Shown here: in pieces, positions 15,117 to 23,592 of the stretch | Position numbering within the stretch: the stretch's first letter is position 1 | Layout of the letters: every line of letters begins with the position of its first letter | Assembly: GCA_038562555.1 (NCBI GenBank) | Contig: JBCFBK010000064.1 | Span: 1 to 29,847 of the forward strand | Direction of reading: 5' to 3' | Length of the DNA: 29,847 bases | Source: JBCFBK01 sp038562555 | GTDB taxonomy: Bacteria > Bacteroidota > Bacteroidia > Bacteroidales > Prolixibacteraceae | Made by a program: the position numbers and the translations under genes | Notes under the pieces: generated by a model | What the model saw: only the letters and a program-made list of their open reading frames with translations | Database searches by the model: none | What the model was told of the DNA's origin: nothing

Positions 15117-18100
15117 TTAAAATGACACATGTACTCCCAGATTAAATACTCTTTGAAGAGGATATCCCAAACCGTTTGAGGCCATTTCAACATCCCACAG
15201 CTTAAATTTACTTAGCAAAAACAGGTTTGTACCGTTCACATATAAGCGAAGACTAGCCATATGCATCCTTTTTGCGAACTCCGGAAAAGAATAGCCTATT
15301 TCCAATTGTTTCAGGCGAAGAAAAGAACCGTTTTGCTGAAACCAGGTACTTACCTGGGTATTGTTTGTTACAGGAGTAGCGCTAAGCCGCGGCCATAGAG
15401 CATACAAATTGCGGTTGTCTTCCGACCAGTGATCATTTGCATAAGCTTCCAGTAATTGATTTTGTGACAAAATGGATCCGTCTCCGTCATTGTCGATAAA
15501 CGGAGCGGTCCCCGAAACCCCAATCCGAAAAGACTCTCTGGCAACACCTTGAAAAAATGCACTAATATCCCAGTTTTTAAATCCGGCCGAAAAGCCAAAA
15601 CCATAGGAAATTTCGGGGATGGTCGGGTAACCAATAGGGACTTTATCTGCTTCCGTTATCTTCCCGTCCCCGGTTACATCGCGATATTTGATATCACCTG
15701 CCATATAATCACCGAACTGAACCGGCGAGTTGGCAACCTCATTTTCATCAACAAACAATCGCTCTGCTATGTATCCCCATTCCTGCTGAATGGAATGGCC
15801 TACCCTCGAACGCCACCATTCCTTATATTCAGGTTCTTCATAAACTTCATATTTATTGGTTGCATAGGTAAAGTTACCGCGTCCCTGGATCCATGCATGA
15901 GATCCAAAGTACTGGGAATAATCGACCGATATATCCACTCCTTTACCGGAAGCTTCTCCCACATTAGCCATAATGCCGGAGGAAAGCCCCATCGACGCAG
16001 GGATGGACGAACGGGTCATCAGGATGTTCTTCCGGTTTTCATTAAAATACTCCGCCTGGATCTGCAATGCATCGAATAACCCGACTTCAAGAGCAATATT
16101 CGTTTTTTCTGATGTTTCCCAGGTGATATTTTTATTTGCATACCGGCTTATGCTAACACCCGATCTGGAATATCCATTATCTGTTCCAAATACCGATCCG
16201 TCAGCATTCATATCAACGTTTGACAAATAGAAAAACCGGTCACTGTCACTTCCAATCGCATCATTACCCACTAACCCATAGGTTGTCCGCAGCCTCAGAT
16301 TGTTGATCACATTCCGGTAAGGCTTCCAAAAATTTTCATTGGAGATACTCCAGGCCAGCCCCGCAGACGGGAAGAACCCAAACCGATGCGTCTTATCAAA
16401 GCGTTCTGAACCGTTGTACCCAAAGTTGAATTCAACAAAATAACGGCTATCATACGAATAGGTTGTCCTTCCTGAAACACCTAAATTACGTGAAGGCAGG
16501 GACAGTTCGAGACTTCCGGCGTTGGCCGCCAGTTTCTGCCGCATGGTATAAACCACCATGGCGCTCACACCATGTTTTTCACGAAATGTCCTGTTGTAAC
16601 TCAAGGCCGCTTCGAGATAAAATACAGAACTAACATCTTTCCCGCCCTCGCTGTAGCCAAGGTACTCCGTTCCGGAATCTTCGTTAATCAGCGACAACTT
16701 GTATTCATCCTCTTTTCTGTCATAAGAAGATACGGTGTAATAAAAGGGGGAGTATGCCCGGGTAACATCGAAATAAGAGGATCTGCTCGTATTCATTAAT
16801 GTTCTGAAATTCAATCCATTAATTAGAAAAGAAAGCTCCTGATTTAATTCCAGTTGAGCAAGCATAACCGATCTGGAATAGTCCTTATATCCTTTTACCA
16901 ATTCAGCATACGGATTGATATAATTGCCTTCTTCATAATTACCAAACATAATATGTTGAACACTGGGATTGACCTCTGACGGGTAATATGCCGGGAACAA
17001 GGCGGGATTAGTCCGCATCACCATATTATACATCCCGGTCCCGCCATGAATAGGGCCGGTGTAGTCGTCGAAATTACCATTCATCCTGAGAACAAGTTCC
17101 GTTGATTTCGACAAATTCACATTTACATTCGACCGGAGCGTATACTTAGTCAGGTTAATATTGTTGTTGAAATTATTCCTGCCATCTACTCTCAGCATAC
17201 CATTATCTTTGTTAATGGACCCCGCAACAAAATAACGGGCTATATGACCACCACCTGAAACGTTCAGATTTAGCCGCTGATTCATGGTAAAATCCTTGAA
17301 AAGTTCGTTTTTCCAATCTGTAGCCGGATATACATAGGGATTTGTTCCGGCGATGGTGTTATCAATTTTCTTCTGGGAGTATGGTAACAATCCCAGAGGA
17401 TCCCTGGTTAGTACAGCTTCATTATGCAACTGCATATACGTGATCGGATCAGCCAATTTAACGTCCCTGGTCGGCATAGATATGGAATTTTCAACCCGAA
17501 GACTGATTTTCGCTTTTCCCTCGACTCCTGATTTTGTAGTGACCAGGATGACACCGTTGGCTCCTCGTGCGCCGTACAATGCAGTTGCGGTTGCGTCCTT
17601 CATAATGCTGAAACTGGCAATATCATCCGGTTGCATTCTCGAAAGTTCGGTTGTAGTCACTTCTACATTATCAATCAAAATCAACGGATCTACTTTATAC
17701 CCAAATGTTGTAACTCCACGAATAAAGAAATCTGCATTGTCCTGACCAGGTTCGCCGCTTCGCTGATAGGAAATCATTCCTGCCACCCTGCCGGCTAAAG
17801 CCGTAGTCAGATTACTGCTTGGCACCTTTAATTCGCCTGGCTTTACGGTTGTTATTGATGCAACAACACTTTCCTTTTTTTGTATCCCGAAAGCCACTAC
17901 AGTAACGTTCTCCAGTTCCTCTGTCTTCTCTTTCAGTTGAACGTTGATCGCCTTCTGGTTGCCAACGTCAATGGTCTGGCTTTCCATGCCAATAAAAGAA
18001 AAAACCAGCTTCTCATTCGGGTTAGCTTCGATGATATAGGAACCATCCATATCTGTAATCACTCCCCGTGTCGTCCCTGCAATCGTGATTGTAACTCCAG

Positions 18101-18557
18101 GCAACGGAGATCCCCCGCTGTCTGATACGACACCCTTGACCAAATTTCGTTGTTCTGTGACCTCTTCCCCCCGGGTATACTTTTCGTCGGGCTGGTCAAG
18201 CTTCTTAATGATGACTCCTTTATGCGCAATCTCGTAAACAAGGTCTGTCCCCTGAAGGCATAAATCCAGCGTTTCCGTTAAAGTTGCATTTTCGAACTCG
18301 ACTTTGGGCACCTTCACATAGCGGATATCGTCCAAACTGTAAAAAAACGAAAACTCGGTTTGCTTCTGAATTTCCTTCAGCGCTTCACTCAGCGAAACAT
18401 TCTGTAAGGAGAGTCTGATTTGTGCCGTTTGAGAATAACTGTTGGCCGCAACCTGAGACAGGCATACCAGTAGAAGAAAACTAAAAAATTTCATTACACG
18501 AATAATTTTAGGAATGCTTTTCCTGTGAGAAAAAACACCCCATCGTTTTTTTTTCAT
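15117..18557 (-). CDS. SusC/RagA TonB-dependent outer-membrane transporter with STN signalling domain
   Basis: A 1146-residue TonB-dependent transporter. A signal region (about 18-43, ending NSYSQ) is followed by an STN domain at about 45-118 (LSEALKEIQKQTEFSFFYS), a carboxypeptidase-like regulatory domain at about 138-210 (VKGVVSDSGGSPLPGVTITIAGT), a TonB-box-like stretch ENVTVVAFG (216-224), a plug (about 225-350, with IMKDATATALYGARGANGVILVTTK) and a 22-strand barrel ending RVFNLGVHVSF. The STN domain is the part that contacts FecR-type anti-sigma factors in the periplasm, matching the fecR and sigma genes just upstream. It should import oligosaccharide and also report its presence. Residues 1-17 are charged; Met22 is an alternative start. 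Confidence 0.96.
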   Translation of the reverse strand: MKKKRWGVFSHRKSIPKIIRVMKFFSFLLLVCLSQVAANSYSQTAQIRLSLQNVSLSEALKEIQKQTEFSFFYSLDDIRYVKVPKVEFENATLTETLDLCLQGTDLVYEIAHKGVIIKKLDQPDEKYTRGEEVTEQRNLVKGVVSDSGGSPLPGVTITIAGTTRGVITDMDGSYIIEANPNEKLVFSFIGMESQTIDVGNQKAINVQLKEKTEELENVTVVAFGIQKKESVVASITTVKPGELKVPSSNLTTALAGRVAGMISYQRSGEPGQDNADFFIRGVTTFGYKVDPLILIDNVEVTTTELSRMQPDDIASFSIMKDATATALYGARGANGVILVTTKSGVEGKAKISLRVENSISMPTRDVKLADPITYMQLHNEAVLTRDPLGLLPYSQKKIDNTIAGTNPYVYPATDWKNELFKDFTMNQRLNLNVSGGGHIARYFVAGSINKDNGMLRVDGRNNFNNNINLTKYTLRSNVNVNLSKSTELVLRMNGNFDDYTGPIHGGTGMYNMVMRTNPALFPAYYPSEVNPSVQHIMFGNYEEGNYINPYAELVKGYKDYSRSVMLAQLELNQELSFLINGLNFRTLMNTSRSSYFDVTRAYSPFYYTVSSYDRKEDEYKLSLINEDSGTEYLGYSEGGKDVSSVFYLEAALSYNRTFREKHGVSAMVVYTMRQKLAANAGSLELSLPSRNLGVSGRTTYSYDSRYFVEFNFGYNGSERFDKTHRFGFFPSAGLAWSISNENFWKPYRNVINNLRLRTTYGLVGNDAIGSDSDRFFYLSNVDMNADGSVFGTDNGYSRSGVSISRYANKNITWETSEKTNIALEVGLFDALQIQAEYFNENRKNILMTRSSIPASMGLSSGIMANVGEASGKGVDISVDYSQYFGSHAWIQGRGNFTYATNKYEVYEEPEYKEWWRSRVGHSIQQEWGYIAERLFVDENEVANSPVQFGDYMAGDIKYRDVTGDGKITEADKVPIGYPTIPEISYGFGFSAGFKNWDISAFFQGVARESFRIGVSGTAPFIDNDGDGSILSQNQLLEAYANDHWSEDNRNLYALWPRLSATPVTNNTQVSTWFQQNGSFLRLKQLEIGYSFPEFAKRMHMASLRLYVNGTNLFLLSKFKLWDVEMASNGLGYPLQRVFNLGVHVSF

Positions 18558-18584
18558 AAATTTACATTTAGGTTTAAATTATTA

Positions 18585-18644
18585 ATTTCTGTAACAGCAG
18601 AAATATGATTTTCAGGAGATGTTAGCTGCATCTCCTGTTTTTTT
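18585..18644 (-). other. two tandem hairpins between fecR and susC
   Basis: On the transcript running from fecR into susC there are two stem-loops. The first has 9-bp arms at 18629-18637 and 18613-18621 with a 7-base loop. The second has 7-bp arms at 18598-18604 and 18585-18591 with a 6-base loop. Neither is followed by a U-run in the operon direction. On the plus strand the first is followed by seven T, so it would end antisense transcription entering from susC. In the operon direction it may mark RNA processing that separates regulator from transporter expression (inference). Confidence 0.6.
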
Positions 18645-19824
18645 AGTTGGTGAATAAAACCTCCTTCCCCTTAATAGCCACCTTTACCTTTCCCGTCTTA
18701 GCGATTATATCCAATATCGGATAGACACTTTCGTACTTGTTTAACCTCCCTTCGAACCGGAGGGTTTTGATTGATTCGTCGCTGTACCGATAAGTAAAGT
18801 CGTACCACCTGGATAGTGTTTTCATAATTTCATCCAAAGGTTGATCGGCAAAAATATACCTGCCCGTTGTCCACTGCATATACTGGATTGCATCGACGTC
18901 CGTGACCATCACGCTCGCATCACGCTTGTTAAAGACAGCCTGCTGATCGGGTTCCAGAATCAATTCATCATTCGGGCGATCTCCCGGGTTAATCCGAACT
19001 TTCCCCTCAACCAGCGTAGTATAAACCTGCGATTCATCCTGATAGGCCTTCACATTAAATGATGTTCCCAGGACGTTGATCTGCATTCCGTTTGTCTCCA
19101 CAATAAACGGGTGCTCCTCATCCTTCTGTACCTCAAAATAACCTTCTCCTTCCAGGATAACTTTTCGTTGACTGCCGGAAAACCGAACAGGAAAGATTAA
19201 CCTGCTCATCGAATTCAGATAGACTTTGGTTCCATCAGAAAGCATCAGGCTATACTCTCCGCCGCGGGGAACAACAAGCTCGTCCTGCAATATCTCTTCC
19301 GGGGCATGACCTGGCTCCTTTTTATAATGTAATTCATCATTACTTCTTTCAATGATTGTTCCATCGGCCTCTTTCATGACTTTTACTCCCTCCTTACCTA
19401 AGTCAATCCTTTGACCGCTACTCAAAACAAGAAAAGCGCTCCTGGTTCCCGGAAAGATTTCGGACGTTTGCAAATGATTTTGACTACGGTATCCATATAT
19501 CGACCAATATACCGTTACTCCAATTAAGAGTGGTAAAAGAATCACTGCAGCATATCTGATGAAAATAGCGAATCGCTTTTTGTCTCTTTCCGTTGATATG
19601 GCTTTTGTAAATTCCGCCCAGGCCCTTGTTGTGTTTACGCTTTCGAACTGCTCATTCCTGATCAGGAAATTGGTCTTATCTTTTATTTTTTTGAAAAAAG
19701 CTTGATTTTGTTCAGTACTGTTCAACCACCGGTCGAAGCGGTCAGACTCTTCACCCGTTAACTCCCCGGTTACTTTTTTGGCAATTAGTTCGGAATTCTC
19801 AAATAGCGGATCCAGTTTCTCCAT
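18643..19824 (-). CDS. FecR-family anti-sigma factor
   Basis: A 393-residue inner-membrane regulator. The N-terminal cytoplasmic part (1-85) should hold the sigma factor. One transmembrane helix lies at about 86-109 (RYAAVILLPLLIGVTVYW). The periplasmic FecR domain lies at about 190-290 (VPRGGEYSLMLSDGTKVYLNS, then VILEGEGYFEVQKDEEHPFIVETNG and LGTSFNVKAYQDE), and a C-terminal DUF4974-type domain at about 320-390 should touch the STN domain of SusC. It sits between the ECF sigma gene (146 bases upstream) and susC (85 bases downstream), the usual order for trans-envelope control of a polysaccharide locus. Nothing looks broken. Confidence 0.95.
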   Translation of the reverse strand: MEKLDPLFENSELIAKKVTGELTGEESDRFDRWLNSTEQNQAFFKKIKDKTNFLIRNEQFESVNTTRAWAEFTKAISTERDKKRFAIFIRYAAVILLPLLIGVTVYWSIYGYRSQNHLQTSEIFPGTRSAFLVLSSGQRIDLGKEGVKVMKEADGTIIERSNDELHYKKEPGHAPEEILQDELVVPRGGEYSLMLSDGTKVYLNSMSRLIFPVRFSGSQRKVILEGEGYFEVQKDEEHPFIVETNGMQINVLGTSFNVKAYQDESQVYTTLVEGKVRINPGDRPNDELILEPDQQAVFNKRDASVMVTDVDAIQYMQWTTGRYIFADQPLDEIMKTLSRWYDFTYRYSDESIKTLRFEGRLNKYESVYPILDIIAKTGKVKVAIKGKEVLFTN

Positions 19825-19970
19825 TTAAAATTGCATTTAGTGCCAAAACAAACCAGAATAAAAACAGGGTGAATGAGTGGTAATTTTTTTTGAGAAGTTT
19901 AATGAAAAAATTCATCCGGGTGTTTGATGTAAGCTAATCCTAAATATAAAAGACCAAACCTGACAAATAT

Positions 19971-20528
19971 CTATGACACGAACTGGTTCAACATAAACAA
20001 AATAAATATATGATCCTTCAGCTTAACACGCAGCTCCTTGTAAGCATTTTTTTTCAACGTTTTAACCGTATTCACAGACACTTGAAGCTCTTCTGCGATT
20101 TCAGGATTTTTGTATCCTTTCAGACTTAGCAGAATAATCTTTCTGCTCTGATGCGCCAGGCCGTTTACAGCTTGATAAATAATCCGGTAGGTTTCCTCCT
20201 CCTGAATCATTTCACAAAAATATTCCTCTGAAGCAAATTCTTTTCGGAGAATTCCTTCACGCAGATTTTTGATTTTAATCTGATTCAGGCAATTATTGCG
20301 CGTAACGGTATAAATATACCCTTTTATGGCCCGATAGTCTGAAAACTGATCTTTCCTTTTCCAGAATTCAATAAAGGCATCCTGGGCAGCATCTTCGGCC
20401 ACAGCCGTATCGTTCAAATATTTTTTTGCAAAGATACATGCTGAAGGGTAAAACCCTTCGAAAAATCGCCTAAAGGCACCACTGTTACCCTGTTGGATAT
20501 CTTCGATCCGTATTTGATCAGGATCCAT
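19971..20528 (-). CDS. ECF sigma factor of the polysaccharide locus (FecI-like)
   Basis: A 185-residue extracytoplasmic-function sigma factor. Region 2 at about 18-88 has FAKKYLNDTAVAEDAAQDAFIEFWK and IKGYIYTVTRNNCLNQIK. Region 4 at about 120-172 has the helix-turn-helix NPEIAEELQVSVNTVKTLKKNAYKEL. It is held by the FecR protein encoded next and probably drives susC and the genes after it. The last residues (FILFMLNQFVS) are hydrophobic, a common tail in this subgroup. It is preceded by a 135-base gap after ribE and is the first gene of the locus. Confidence 0.94.
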   Translation of the reverse strand: MDPDQIRIEDIQQGNSGAFRRFFEGFYPSACIFAKKYLNDTAVAEDAAQDAFIEFWKRKDQFSDYRAIKGYIYTVTRNNCLNQIKIKNLREGILRKEFASEEYFCEMIQEEETYRIIYQAVNGLAHQSRKIILLSLKGYKNPEIAEELQVSVNTVKTLKKNAYKELRVKLKDHIFILFMLNQFVS

Positions 20529-20591
20529 ACATTCAAAGTTGTAGGGTAAAGTTAGAAATCTTTTTATACAAAAAGCATCCTGTACTTACCC

Positions 20592-20634
20592 GGAGGCAGT
20601 GTCCTCCCAATGTCTGTTGTCCACTAATAACAGA
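20592..20634. other. two short hairpins in the ribE-sigma gap
   Basis: Inverted repeats with 5-bp arms (20592-20596 and 20603-20607) and 6-bp arms (20613-20618 and 20629-20634). On the minus strand a run of eight T, read just before them, follows the ribE stop. Neither hairpin is directly followed by a U-tract in either direction. I see the arms plainly but cannot assign a role; they mark the boundary between ribE and the polysaccharide locus. Confidence 0.35.
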
Positions 20635-20663
20635 TAAAAAAAATAAACGAGAGGTCCTCATAT

Positions 20664-21275
20664 CTACTTCAGGAATCCCGCTAATTTGCTGAGGTATTTC
20701 CCGATAATGTCAAATTCAAGATTGACTATGGTTCCCTCCTCAAAGGTGTGGAAGTTGGTATGTTCATACGTGTATGGGATAATAGCCACCTGAAAGGATT
20801 TCTTTTTCGAGTTCACAACCGTCAGGCTGACGCCGTTCACCGTCACCGACCCTTTTTCGACCGTCATGTAACCCTGCCGGGCTTTCTTCTTATCGAAATC
20901 GTATTTAAAGGTATAATACCAGCTTCCGTCGGCTTCTTCAACCTTCTTACAGATTGCTGTCTGGTCTACATGACCCTGAACGATATGCCCGTCAAGCCTC
21001 CCGTTCATCATCATGCTGCGTTCCAGATTTACTTTGGAGCCTACTTTAAGATGCCCCAGATTCGATTTCAGGATAGTCTCGCTGATGGCAGTAACCACGT
21101 AAGTTTCTGCTTTGGTATCGATCTTCACAACTGTCAGGCAAACGCCGTTATGCGACAGACTTTGGTCGATCTTTAACTCTTTTACAAATGAACAGGTCAA
21201 CGTGAAATGATAGTTTTCCTTTTCCTTTTCAATGGCCTTAACGATGCCGTATTCTTCTATAATCCCTGAAAACAT
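20664..21275 (-). CDS. ribE: riboflavin synthase, alpha chain
   Basis: A 203-residue enzyme that dismutates two 6,7-dimethyl-8-ribityllumazine molecules to riboflavin and the pyrimidine precursor. It starts with the diagnostic MFSGIIEEYGIV and contains two repeated lumazine-binding domains (about 1-95 and 96-195): LSHNGVCLTVVKID with GRLDGHIVQGHVDQ, then VEKGSVTVNGVSLTVV with IPYTYEHTNF. The length is typical. It lies 91 bases downstream of rfbB on the same strand with a large hairpin between them, so it may have its own promoter. I looked for an FMN riboswitch in front of it and found none of the conserved blocks. Confidence 0.96.
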   Translation of the reverse strand: MFSGIIEEYGIVKAIEKEKENYHFTLTCSFVKELKIDQSLSHNGVCLTVVKIDTKAETYVVTAISETILKSNLGHLKVGSKVNLERSMMMNGRLDGHIVQGHVDQTAICKKVEEADGSWYYTFKYDFDKKKARQGYMTVEKGSVTVNGVSLTVVNSKKKSFQVAIIPYTYEHTNFHTFEEGTIVNLEFDIIGKYLSKLAGFLK

Positions 21276-21324
21276 ATCTCAAATTGTAAGATGGTTAATA
21301 TATTACACCCGGACACCGGAACAG

Positions 21325-21363
21325 GGAAACCGGAGGTGTTCCGTTCCTTATATTCCGGTTTCC
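21325..21363. other. 10-bp inverted repeat between rfbB and ribE
   Basis: Perfect 10-bp arms at 21325-21334 and 21354-21363 (GGAAACCGGA and its complement) enclose a 19-base loop, placed three bases after the rfbB stop on the minus strand. There is no U-tract on either side, so it is not a standard rho-independent terminator. It may protect the 3' end of the rfbB message or attenuate read-through into ribE. Confidence 0.5.
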
Positions 21364-21366
21364 GGT

Positions 21367-22428
21367 CTACCTTTTCTGGTACTGGAGCTCGTAATACCTC
21401 TGATAGTCACCGCTGGTTACCTGCTGAAGCCAATCTTCATTATTCAGATACCAGTCGATCGTTTTCTCAATACCTTCCTCAAACTGAAGGCTGGGCACCC
21501 AGCCCAGTTCATTCTTTAATTTGGTGGAATCGATGGCATAACGCAGATCATGACCCGCCCGGTCTTTCACATAGGTGATCAGCTTCTCCGACGTTCCTGC
21601 TTCGCGGCCAAGCTTGCGGTCCATCACACGGCACATCACCCTGATCAGATCGATATTTTTCCATTCATTATGTCCTCCAATATTATAAGTCTCACCCGTT
21701 TTCCCCTGGTGAAAGATCACATCGATGGCACGGGCATGGTCCTCCACCCAAAGCCAATCCCGTATATTCTCGCCTTTTCCGTAAACAGGCAGCGGCTTAT
21801 TGTTTTTTATATTGTTGATAAACAACGGAATGAGCTTCTCCGGAAATTGATAGGAACCATAATTATTGGAACAATTTGAAACAATCGTGGGAAGCCCATA
21901 AGTATCGTTATAAGCCCTGACAAAATGGTCTGAGCTTGCTTTCGATGCGGAATAAGGACTATGCGGATCATATTTGGTCGTCTCCAGGAACATACCGTCT
22001 CCCAGCTTCAATGCCCCGTAAACCTCATCGGTCGAAATATGATAGAAGCGCTTCCCTTCAAACCGTCCGTTCCAGGCAGCACGGGCTGCATTCAACAGGT
22101 TTACGGTCCCGATCACATTGGTAAGAACAAACTCCATTGGGTTCGAAATTGACCGGTCCACGTGCGATTCAGCTGCCAGGTGGATTACCCCGTCAAACTG
22201 TTTTTCTTCGAATAACTGCTGCATCGCACCGGCGTCAACGATATCCGCTTTTACAAACGCATAGTTTGGCCGGTCTTCGATATCTTTCAGGTTAGCCAGA
22301 TTGCCGGCATAAGTCAATTTGTCGAGGTTGACAATCCTGTATTCAGGATATTTGGTCACGAACAGACGGACAACATGTGAACCAATAAACCCGGCTCCGC
22401 CGGTGATCAAAATTGTTTGCATACGCAT
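21367..22428 (-). CDS. rfbB: dTDP-glucose 4,6-dehydratase
   Basis: A 353-residue extended SDR that converts dTDP-glucose to dTDP-4-keto-6-deoxyglucose, the second step to dTDP-rhamnose and other deoxysugars. Seen here: the NAD motif GGAGFIGSH (about 10-18), DKLTYAGNLANL, LAAESHVDRSI, the dehydratase triad STDEVYG with T133, D134 and E135, the catalytic YSASK (Y159, K163), and RDWLWVEDHARAI. The start at 22428 or two codons later (second Met) fits equally well. The other rfb genes are not in the window. A -7 element, TACTTTTG, lies at 22491-22498 on this strand. Confidence 0.95.
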   Translation of the reverse strand: MRMQTILITGGAGFIGSHVVRLFVTKYPEYRIVNLDKLTYAGNLANLKDIEDRPNYAFVKADIVDAGAMQQLFEEKQFDGVIHLAAESHVDRSISNPMEFVLTNVIGTVNLLNAARAAWNGRFEGKRFYHISTDEVYGALKLGDGMFLETTKYDPHSPYSASKASSDHFVRAYNDTYGLPTIVSNCSNNYGSYQFPEKLIPLFINNIKNNKPLPVYGKGENIRDWLWVEDHARAIDVIFHQGKTGETYNIGGHNEWKNIDLIRVMCRVMDRKLGREAGTSEKLITYVKDRAGHDLRYAIDSTKLKNELGWVPSLQFEEGIEKTIDWYLNNEDWLQQVTSGDYQRYYELQYQKR

Positions 22429-22490
22429 ATTTTTTTTGCTGTTCCGAATTCATATAGCGCAAACAGCCTTACTTGTTATTTTGAAACATT

Positions 22491-22498
22491 CAAAAGTA
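22491..22498 (-). promoter_or_regulatory. -7 promoter element for rfbB
   Basis: TACTTTTG on the minus strand matches TAnnTTTG exactly, about 62 bases before the rfbB start. No TTTG-like -33 box stands at 19-21 bases, so the call rests on the -7 box, its position in the divergent gap and the same octamer before galE and the last gene. Confidence 0.4.
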
Positions 22499-22665
22499 AA
22501 ATTTTTTAACGAATTTCAGTTTTTTCTTCGAAATTCATTCCACTCAGGCAGCATTTTGCATTTTCACTCCGTATCCTTTAACAAAAGCCATCATGCAGAC
22601 GAAGAGTTTCTTCAGAGAGAAGGCATTATAATGGTTTTTTATTTTACACTTTAAATGCTTAAATT

Positions 22666-23169
22666 ATGAAAACAAAAATTTATGTCTTAAACAGCAAACT
22701 GTTTGCTGTTATTTTAATTGTTCTTACCATTCTGGCCGGATTTTCATCCTGTGATGACGATGAGGATATGGAAAACAATCCTGTCGCTTATTCGGGAAGT
22801 TTTGTAAAGTCGTCAGAAACGGTTGTTACCTCTGCCACGGGAACGACCACTGCAACTTATAATCCGGTTACGCTTGAACTCTCTTATATGGTAACCTGGA
22901 CCGGCCTGGGAAGCAATGCGGTCAATATGCATTTTCACAACGATGGTCCGGTGATGGCCCCGATAACAGGCTTCGCAGCGGCGACAAGCGGAACAGTTTC
23001 CGGCAAAGTCACCTTAACCGCCCAGCAGGCAACCGATCTGGCAGCCGGCAAGATCTACACGCAGATTCATACCGAGGATTATCCGGGAGGCGAAGTCATT
23101 GCAACATTATCGAAAAGTGCAGGAAGCAATAATCAAAATCAAAACCCACCCGGAGGTGACGGTTATTAA
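22666..23169 (+). CDS. CHRD-domain surface lipoprotein
   Basis: A 167-residue lipoprotein. The signal ends in a lipobox with Cys29 (GFSSC), followed by DDDED, a strong surface-export signal in Bacteroidota. Residues about 40-157 form a CHRD domain (named after chordin): LELSYMVTWTGLGSNAVNMHFHNDGP and QIHTEDYPGGEVIATL carry the family's paired histidine regions (MHFH, QIH) and closing PGGE. The tail is rich in Asn, Gln, Pro and Gly. The biochemical function of bacterial CHRD domains is not established. It opens a four-gene plus-strand cluster with a c-type cytochrome, YceI and DUF5777, and is separated from the next gene by a strong hairpin. Confidence 0.85.
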   Translation: MKTKIYVLNSKLFAVILIVLTILAGFSSCDDDEDMENNPVAYSGSFVKSSETVVTSATGTTTATYNPVTLELSYMVTWTGLGSNAVNMHFHNDGPVMAPITGFAAATSGTVSGKVTLTAQQATDLAAGKIYTQIHTEDYPGGEVIATLSKSAGSNNQNQNPPGGDGY

Positions 23170-23179
23170 CAAACATTTG

Positions 23180-23212
23180 CTGCATTCCGGATCCGGTTGA
23201 TCCGGAATGCAG
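23180..23212. other. perfect 14-bp stem-loop between CHRD and cytochrome genes
   Basis: Arms at 23180-23193 and 23199-23212 are exact complements (CTGCATTCCGGATC) around a 5-base loop. It starts 10 bases after the CHRD stop. It lacks a U-tract in either direction (TCATAAAAAA follows on the plus strand). It is therefore more likely an mRNA 3'-end stabiliser or partial attenuator that lets the first gene be made in excess, or a protein-binding palindrome, than a complete terminator. Confidence 0.7.
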
Positions 23213-23230
23213 TCATAAAAAATAAATAAC

Positions 23231-23587
23231 ATGAGACGAATCCTTTTAATGCTGATCGCGGCCCTGGGCATCCTTTCCGGATGTACCAACATGGCTCCGG
23301 AAATGCCCGCTGAAGCGGATTGTACGCCTAAATTCCCGGATATGGACGTGACTTACGACAATTATGTGAAAGGTGTTCTTACAGCAAATTGCATCGGATG
23401 CCACAATGGAGGATCAGCGCCGGGAAATTTCACCACCTATGCAGGGGTACAACCCTATCTGGAAACAAGCTTTTATTTCAGGGTCGTTCAGGACGGCGCT
23501 GATATGCCAAAGGGCAATGCTCCTCTACCCAAATCCACGCGCGACTCGCTGAATGTCTGGCTGGAAAACTGTGCTCCCCAAAACTAA
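23231..23587 (+). CDS. small c-type cytochrome lipoprotein
   Basis: A 118-residue lipoprotein with Cys18 in GILSGC. One haem-binding CxxCH is at 54-58 (TANCIGCHNGG), with a likely distal ligand Met92 in DGADMPKGNAPLP and a C-terminal helix RDSLNVWLENCAPQN, the layout of small bacteroidetal cytochrome c domains. Two further Cys (31 and 114) could pair. The protein needs haem attached outside the cytoplasm and would move one electron at the outer membrane or cell surface. It is followed after only 5 bases by the yceI-like gene, so the two are co-expressed. Redox partners cannot be read from the sequence. Confidence 0.82.
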   Translation: MRRILLMLIAALGILSGCTNMAPEMPAEADCTPKFPDMDVTYDNYVKGVLTANCIGCHNGGSAPGNFTTYAGVQPYLETSFYFRVVQDGADMPKGNAPLPKSTRDSLNVWLENCAPQN

Positions 23588-23592
23588 CGACT

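Noticed and set aside
15549..16079. A 176-codon plus-strand ORF within susC.
   Set aside because: It is antisense to a clear TonB-dependent barrel and encodes no recognisable protein.
20529..20663. Possible rho-independent terminator after ribE, from the run of eight T.
   Set aside because: No adequate stem directly precedes the T-run; GAGGACCTC leaves no room for a loop.
21276..21366. Possible FMN riboswitch before ribE.
   Set aside because: The gap is 91 bases and lacks the conserved AGGG/GGGTGAAATTCC-type blocks of the RFN element.
22632..22637. TATAAT-like hexamer upstream of the CHRD gene.
   Set aside because: Bacteroidota primary promoters use TAnnTTTG rather than the E. coli -10 box, and no matching upstream box is present.
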